Source: Myxococcus xanthus | Lineage (GTDB): Bacteria > Myxococcota > Myxococcia > Myxococcales > Myxococcaceae | Assembly (NCBI RefSeq): GCF_013116825.1 | Contig: NZ_JABFNS010000015.1 | Location: 25,328 to 89,327 of the forward strand | DNA: 64,000 bases | Reading direction: 5' to 3' | In this document: in pieces, positions 58,988 through 64,000 of the stretch | Position numbering within the stretch: the stretch's first letter is position 1 | Layout of the letters: every line of letters starts with the position of its first letter | Notes under the pieces: generated by a model | Database searches by the model: none | Told to the model about the DNA's origin: nothing | What the model saw: the letters and a program-made list of their open reading frames with translations, nothing else | Made by a program: the position numbers and the translations under genes

Positions 58988-60223
58988 ATGACCGCACCAC
59001 TGACTCGTCGCCATCTGTTGCGCACCCTGGGAGTGACGGGCGCGGGGCTTGTTTGTGCTCCGGCGTTCCTGGGACGGGCGCTCGCCGCGAGTCCCGCGTC
59101 GGCCGCTCGCCGCACGCTGGTGACAGTCTTCCTGCGCGGAGGCGTGGATGGGCTCTCGCTGGTGCCGCCCATCGAGGATGCGGCGTACCACCGGGCACGC
59201 CCATCGCTGGCACTGCGGGCAACCGGGCCGGATGCCGCGCTGAAGCTGTCAGGGCCGTTCGGTTTGCATCCGAGGCTAGATGCGCTGATGCCGCTGTGGC
59301 ACGACGGCCGGCTGGCGGTGCTGCATGGCGTGGGATTGCCGGAGCCGGTCCGCTCCCACTTCGACGCGCAGGACTTCGTGGAGTCCGGAACGCCGGGGCG
59401 CAAGTCGACGCCGGATGGCTGGCTCAACCGCGCGCTGGAGGAAGAGGAGGGCGCAGCGCTGCGCGCCGTGGCGCTGCAGCCCACGCTGCCCCGCTCGTTG
59501 TTCGGAGACGTGGGGGCGGTGGCCATGGGGCGGCTGGAGGAGTTCCGGTTGCGAGGCGGGCGCCGGGGGGAGGAAGCCACCCGGGGCTTCAGTGCGCTCT
59601 ACGCGGGCGCCGTGGACGAGGCGCTGCGGACGACGGGCCAGGGCGCATTCGAGGCGATGTCCCTGCTGGACGAGGACCGGCTGGCGAAGCTGCCTTCGCG
59701 CGCGGCGGTGGCGTATCCGAAGGGGCCGCTCGGGCAGCGGCTGCGGGACATCGCGCGGCTCATCCACGGAGAAGTGGGGCTGGAGGTGGCGGCGACGGAG
59801 TCGGGCGGCTGGGACACGCACGCGGCCCAGGGGGCCGCGACGGGCGCGTTCGCCAACCGCTGCCAGGAGTTGGGGAGCGCGCTGTCTGCCTTCGCCGCGG
59901 ACCTGGGGCCTCGGCTGGAGCAGGTGTCGGTGGTGGTGTTGACGGAGTTCGGCCGCACCGTGCGGGAGAACGGCAGCCGCGGAACGGACCACGGCGTGGG
60001 CAGCGCGATGCTGGTGCTGGGCGGCGGCGTGAAGGGCGGCAAGGTGTACGGACGCTTCGATTCGCTGGAGCCGGACCGCTTGCAGGATGGGCGCGATGTG
60101 CCTGCATGGACGGACGTACGCGCGCCGTTGGCGGAAGTCCTGCGTGCTTGTCGGCCCGGTGTGGCGCTGGCGAGGGTGTTCCCTGGCTTCACGCCGCCTC
60201 CGTCACTGGGCCTGTTTGGATAG
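58988..60223 (+). CDS. DUF1501-family protein with Tat signal
   Basis: A 411-aa protein whose N-terminus MTAPLTRRHLLRTLGVTGAGLV has the twin-arginine RRHLLR motif, so it is probably exported folded by Tat. DUF1501 signatures are LVTVFLRGGVDGLS, ESGGWDTHAAQ, VVVLTEFGRTVRENGSRGTDHG and AMLVLGGGVKGGKVYG. These resemble alkaline-phosphatase-like/sulfatase folds, with His and Asp in metal-site positions. It pairs with the DUF1800 gene upstream. Confidence 0.9.
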   Translation: MTAPLTRRHLLRTLGVTGAGLVCAPAFLGRALAASPASAARRTLVTVFLRGGVDGLSLVPPIEDAAYHRARPSLALRATGPDAALKLSGPFGLHPRLDALMPLWHDGRLAVLHGVGLPEPVRSHFDAQDFVESGTPGRKSTPDGWLNRALEEEEGAALRAVALQPTLPRSLFGDVGAVAMGRLEEFRLRGGRRGEEATRGFSALYAGAVDEALRTTGQGAFEAMSLLDEDRLAKLPSRAAVAYPKGPLGQRLRDIARLIHGEVGLEVAATESGGWDTHAAQGAATGAFANRCQELGSALSAFAADLGPRLEQVSVVVLTEFGRTVRENGSRGTDHGVGSAMLVLGGGVKGGKVYGRFDSLEPDRLQDGRDVPAWTDVRAPLAEVLRACRPGVALARVFPGFTPPPSLGLFG

Positions 60224-60351
60224 GCACTGCGCTCAACTTCTCGGTGGGGCAGACAGGGGAGCGGCATTCCTCCGCCGCTCCCCCGAGCAGACCACGTCCG
60301 TAGTCATGTCGAGCCGCCACGGTCCTTCCGCGTCAGCTCACGTCCCGCCGC

Positions 60352-60594
60352 TCAGCGGCAGCAGGCGACGCGCCCGCAGTTCGTATAGAGACAGGTGAGC
60401 TCGTTGGGCGTGGGGGTGGCGGGGCAGGTGGCCTCGGCATCGCCGCCGGTGATGAACGCCAGCGTCGCATCCTCCAACTCCATGACGGACGCGGGGCTGG
60501 CCGGAAGCGCGGCGCGCTCCGCGTCGGAGAGGCTGTCGTAGTAGTCGGCGTCACGCCAGGCGCGGAGGATGTGGTTCTTGTCGCTGTGGCTCAT
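60352..60594 (-). CDS. lanA: Class II lanthipeptide precursor (mersacidin-like leader)
   Basis: An 80-aa peptide begun at MSHSDKNHILRAWRDADYY, preceded by AGAGGAG. The leader has the mersacidin/lichenicidin pattern (ILRAWRDADYYDSLSDAERAALP, SPASVMELEDATLAF) and ends in GG at 50-51. The core (about 52-80) has five cysteines (57, 68, 73, 78, 79), five threonines (56, 60, 62, 67, 71) and no serine, so the expected rings would be methyllanthionines. It lies 85 bases downstream of the lanM gene on the same strand. The GG site predicts cleavage by a LanT-type peptidase, not seen in the window. Confidence 0.85.
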   Translation of the reverse strand: MSHSDKNHILRAWRDADYYDSLSDAERAALPASPASVMELEDATLAFITGGDAEATCPATPTPNELTCLYTNCGRVACCR

Positions 60595-60679
60595 GGTGCT
60601 GCTCCTCTTGGGTTGTTGGGGGACTGCCAACGGACCGCCAACCCTCGCGGTGCCGGAGTTCGTTGGGAGCGAAGCCGCT

Positions 60680-63600
60680 TCACGAGACGGGCGGGGCCAC
60701 GGAGAGCACGTCCGCCACCCGCTCTGGCGCCGCGAGCCGCAACAGGCCGTGGGCGATGCCCGCGAGCCCCACCATCAGCCCTGGCGTCTCGATGCTGCCG
60801 GGCAGGCCATGCAGATGGCCGTGCGACTCGATGCCCTGGAGCATGCCGCCCGCGAGCTGATAGGTGCGCCGCAGCAGCGTGTCATCGTGCAGCGCGCGCG
60901 CGGCCTCCAGCAGGAAGAGCACGTTGCCCAGGTCGCCATGACACAGGCCATGGTTGTAGCCGAGGCCTCCCGCGAGCGTGGCGCGGACCGCCGCGGCGAT
61001 TTCCTCACGCACCCGGTGGTCATCGAGCAGCGGCAGCCCAGAGATGCGCGCCAACCCGATGCCGGGTGCGCCATTGCACCAGCCACACATGAAGGCGGGT
61101 CCACCACCGCCGTGCATCCCGGCGTCGGCGCGGAGGTCGGGCCAGTCGTCGGCCTCGGGCGAGAACCGGCCACGCTCATATGCCAGCGCCTCCAGCGCCG
61201 TGGTGTGGAAGCGGGACTCTCCCGTGGCGGAGGCCAGCCGCAGCAGCGCCAGCGCGATGCCCGCCCCTCCATGTGCCAGTCCGCACAGCGCCTGTCCGCC
61301 GGTCGAGGGTGAGAGCCAGCCCATGCCATGGGATTGGGGCGTGGCCGTCTGGAGCAGCTTCTCCCCACAGACTCGCGCGAGCCGTGACGCTCGCTCGGAC
61401 GGATGCTGCACCGCGAGCGTCAGCAGGCCGAGCAGGGCGCCCGCGCAGCCACTGCCCAGGTCCAGGTGCTCGTCCTGCTCCACGCGGGGAGCCATGGCGC
61501 CCACGAAGGACTCGGCGGTCTCGAACAGCGCGCGTTCCCTCCACAGGGCCCCCAGGTGGGTCAGGGCGTAGAGGATGCCGCCCCAGCCGTTGAGGATGCC
61601 CACGCCACGGACCTGCATTGGCGCGGCCTCCAGGCGCCAGGTCAGGTGGCGCAATGCGCCTCGGGCCGCCTGCGTGAAGCGTGCTTCGCCCGTCAGGGCT
61701 CCGAGCTGCGCCAGCACCAGCGCGATGCCTGAGAGCCCCTGGTAGAAGTCCACTCCCACCTGGACGAGCCGCCACTCCTTCGTGTCGGACACCTCGAGCG
61801 ACAGCCAGTGGGAATGGCCCGCGCCGGAGAACGACAGGGCCACCAATCGCTCTCCTACGCGTCGTGCAGCCGTCAGCAGCGCGTCTGGGTGCGCGGGCTC
61901 GGGCGGCTCGCGGAACGGATAGCGAGGGCGTCCGCCAGGGCTTGCCGCCAACCGGACCCGGTCGAGCGCGCTTCGCAGCAAGGCGAGCTGCCGCTCGTGG
62001 TCATCCGGCGACAGCCCCGCCAGGCGCCGCCGCGCCCGCTCCAGGCCGGAGTCGTCGAAGAAGTCGGGCAGGTGACGGCCCGCGCCTGACCACAGGTCCT
62101 TCGAGCCGGGCAGGGCGGTGAAGCGGGGGATGTCGCCGCGCTGCAATTCCTCCTGCTCTAAAGGGATGAGGGCCGCCAGGTACGGGCGCTCCTTCACGGC
62201 CAGCCAGAGGTGGTCGAAGAAGCGCTGCCGGTCCAGCGCGTCCCCCATCGCATGGGGGTGCATGCTCTCGTGCAGCAGGGCGTCGTAGCTGGCCGTGCCG
62301 CGAAAGAGCACTCGCACAGGCGCGTGCTCGAACGCCGCGAGCGGCCCTCCAGGGGCGAGCAGCGCATCCCGGCGCGCGGCGAGCAGCCGGTACAGGGTAG
62401 AGAACCCCTGCGCGAGCGCGTCCGCCTGCTCCGCCACGGAGATGTCCTGTCCCGCCATGCGAGGACGGTTCGCCGCGCCTGGAATCTCCATCCGCCGCCG
62501 CTCGAAGTGGAGCTGGTCCGTACCGTGCGCCGCGGCCACCAGGTAGCCCAGAGGGGTGAGCTGTCCCTCGCCAGCGCCCAGGGCGCTGAAGTCCACCTCG
62601 GTGCCGTCTTTCGCGCGCCAGGCGGGTTGCGGCAACAGCCCGCTCTTGAGCACCGTACCGTTCAGCACCGCACCGGGTTGCTTCTCCACGTCCCGGAGGG
62701 AGGCGGCGAGCGTGTGGGGATGGAAGAGCGTCTCCAGGTCCACCAGGACGGGGTGCTCGCCCACCGCGATGAGGTTCTCGTAATGGATGTCGGTGACGTC
62801 CAGCGCGTAGAGCAGCGCGACGAGCGCGCCTTGCCGAAGATGGAAGCGCCGCACTTCCTCGGCCGACTGGCAGGGCGCGGCCTCCACGTACTCCATCCAC
62901 CCGTAGCCGTCCGAGGAGAGGACCTCCACCGTGCGCAGCGGAGGCGTGAGGCCGCGCGCGTTCAGCCAGGCGAGGAGTTGCTGGAAGGCGGCTTCCGCCG
63001 TGAGCGGGCGCGGCTTGTACACGAGCCGCAGTCCCGAGGCGAAGCGGAGCAGGAAGACGGTGCGTCCACCTCGGTGCGGGTCTGATAGACCGCCTTGGGC
63101 CTCCACCAGCGGGCCGGGAGGAACGCCGCCGTGGAAGCGGCGCCACAGCGCGGCGGCGTCCCGGGCCAGCCGCTGCATCAGCTCCACGCCCGTGGCTTCC
63201 CACGCGGTGACGTACTCCAAGGTTTGCCGCGCGAGCACCGGGTAGCGGGCAAGGATGTCGAGCGCCACGTCGCGTCGCCGGAGGTGCTGGGCGAAGTCCT
63301 GGAAGCGCGCTTCAGGCGTGTCTCCCTGGAGCCGCCCTTCGAGCTGAGCGATGCGCAGCTCCACCGCGAGTGTCCGGCCCAGCAAGGGCATCAACATCCG
63401 CGGGAGCGGCGCGAGCAACATGCGCGCCGTGTGCTCCGGCTCGAACGGCGCCGCGGGCAGGTCACGCAGGCAGGTGTCCAGGGCGGAGACGAGCCGTGCG
63501 TGTGCCTCGTGGACGAGTGGCTCGACCAGTCCGAGCAGGGCCGCGCCCGGTGGCGTGGGCTCCGGCCAGGAGAAGGGCGGCGATATCGCCGACGCGTAGG

Positions 63601-63949
63601 CCCGCTCGATGACACGTTGCCACGGCGGAGGCGCTCCCATGCGAGCATGCAGGGCCTCCGCCGGTTCTCCCAGGAGGGTGTGCAGCTCCGCTTCCGTCAG
63701 GCCCGAGGCACGCAGGCGTTCTGCCCAGAGCGAATCCCGCGTGAGGGGTTCTTGCTTGCGCCAGCGCTCCAGCCTGCGCCGCGCGCGTGCCTCGTCCACC
63801 GCCTCCGGAGTGCCGCGCATCCGGAGCGATGGCAGCCGCTCTTCCAGGGCATGGCCCAGCACCCAATGAGACGTCACGCCTTCTCCAATCCAGGCAGCGG
63901 CCTGGGGTGTCCGAGTCGTCCTTCGGCGTGTCTTTGAGAGGGATTCCAA
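60680..63949 (-). CDS. lanM: Type 2 lanthipeptide synthetase LanM
   Basis: A 1089-aa bifunctional enzyme. The N-terminal dehydratase part (about 130-640) shows the DUF4135 pattern (LRFASGLRLVYKPRPLTAEAAFQQLL, DVTDIHYENLIAVGEHPVLVDLETLF), with the D..DIHYEN..A kinase-like catalytic stretch. The C-terminal LanC-like cyclase (about 720-1080) has GLAHGGAGIALALLRLA, CGWCNGAPGIGLAR (zinc Cys near 955) and GLCHGDLGN (Cys-His near 1000). It dehydrates Thr and closes thioether rings on the precursor encoded just downstream. The start lies 51 bases from the window end, so no upstream transporter can be seen. Confidence 0.93.
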   Translation of the reverse strand: MESLSKTRRRTTRTPQAAAWIGEGVTSHWVLGHALEERLPSLRMRGTPEAVDEARARRRLERWRKQEPLTRDSLWAERLRASGLTEAELHTLLGEPAEALHARMGAPPPWQRVIERAYASAISPPFSWPEPTPPGAALLGLVEPLVHEAHARLVSALDTCLRDLPAAPFEPEHTARMLLAPLPRMLMPLLGRTLAVELRIAQLEGRLQGDTPEARFQDFAQHLRRRDVALDILARYPVLARQTLEYVTAWEATGVELMQRLARDAAALWRRFHGGVPPGPLVEAQGGLSDPHRGGRTVFLLRFASGLRLVYKPRPLTAEAAFQQLLAWLNARGLTPPLRTVEVLSSDGYGWMEYVEAAPCQSAEEVRRFHLRQGALVALLYALDVTDIHYENLIAVGEHPVLVDLETLFHPHTLAASLRDVEKQPGAVLNGTVLKSGLLPQPAWRAKDGTEVDFSALGAGEGQLTPLGYLVAAAHGTDQLHFERRRMEIPGAANRPRMAGQDISVAEQADALAQGFSTLYRLLAARRDALLAPGGPLAAFEHAPVRVLFRGTASYDALLHESMHPHAMGDALDRQRFFDHLWLAVKERPYLAALIPLEQEELQRGDIPRFTALPGSKDLWSGAGRHLPDFFDDSGLERARRRLAGLSPDDHERQLALLRSALDRVRLAASPGGRPRYPFREPPEPAHPDALLTAARRVGERLVALSFSGAGHSHWLSLEVSDTKEWRLVQVGVDFYQGLSGIALVLAQLGALTGEARFTQAARGALRHLTWRLEAAPMQVRGVGILNGWGGILYALTHLGALWRERALFETAESFVGAMAPRVEQDEHLDLGSGCAGALLGLLTLAVQHPSERASRLARVCGEKLLQTATPQSHGMGWLSPSTGGQALCGLAHGGAGIALALLRLASATGESRFHTTALEALAYERGRFSPEADDWPDLRADAGMHGGGGPAFMCGWCNGAPGIGLARISGLPLLDDHRVREEIAAAVRATLAGGLGYNHGLCHGDLGNVLFLLEAARALHDDTLLRRTYQLAGGMLQGIESHGHLHGLPGSIETPGLMVGLAGIAHGLLRLAAPERVADVLSVAPPVS

Positions 63950-64000
63950 TCGCTATCGTTGCATTGCCGCCGGTTCGGATGCCAGGGGGCCGGGCAGGGT

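Overview
The window is high-GC, densely packed DNA that reads as a Myxococcus-type myxobacterium (Myxococcota, family Myxococcaceae). The evidence is the SitA/SitI-like lipoprotein toxin and double-CXXCG immunity pair, several serine/threonine kinases joined to TPR or cyclase domains, many lipoproteins, and a sigma54 activator with an FHA-like N-terminus. No rRNA, tRNA or CRISPR array was seen.

Layout. 1-2.3 kb: end of a radical SAM gene, then a sitA/sitI-like kin-discrimination pair. 2.3-9.9 kb: small hypotheticals, the glyoxylate-shunt genes aceB-aceA, a PspC protein, fumC, clpP and a lipoprotein. 10-17.2 kb: DUF3293 protein, M48 metalloprotease, two small envelope proteins, a large acyl-CoA oxidase-like flavoenzyme and a phospholipase D/cardiolipin synthase. 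17.2-27.7 kb: an apparent 10.5-kb insertion. 27.7-36 kb: endonuclease III-like protein, GNAT, an 1809-aa membrane protein, an NlpC/P60-like lipoprotein and an Asp-rich lipoprotein. 36-48.3 kb: a kinase-cyclase fusion divergent from a 3182-aa TPR protein. 48.3-54.2 kb: lipoprotein, queC, D-Ala-D-Ala dipeptidase, a YfbK-like protein without a vWA domain, and a histidine kinase/response regulator pair. 54.2-57 kb: a HEAT-like protein translationally coupled to a secreted peptidylarginine-deiminase homologue. 57-60.2 kb: a DUF1800/DUF1501 pair. 60.3-64 kb: a class II lanthipeptide locus (lanM, lanA).

The most interesting part is the insertion at about 17,164-27,652. It is bracketed by a 49-bp direct repeat (48 of 49 identical) that is the 3' end of the phospholipase D gene. 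It holds a LamG lipoprotein, a Ser/Thr kinase with a long TPR tail, a putative beta-pore-forming protein, an IS5-family element, a small low-GC beta protein and a sigma54 activator with two tandem Fis-type helix-turn-helices. Two sequences matching the sigma54 -24/-12 consensus lie upstream of the LamG lipoprotein and the pore-former. Each has tandem 11-bp CGACATGCCGC-type repeats farther upstream. My inference is a self-contained, kinase-linked sigma54 regulon controlling a secreted effector and a surface lipoprotein. No part of this has been tested here.

All calls come from reading the sequence and recalling family motifs; no database search was run. Where the first in-frame start was implausible I chose starts by Shine-Dalgarno match, signal peptide or overlap with the upstream stop.
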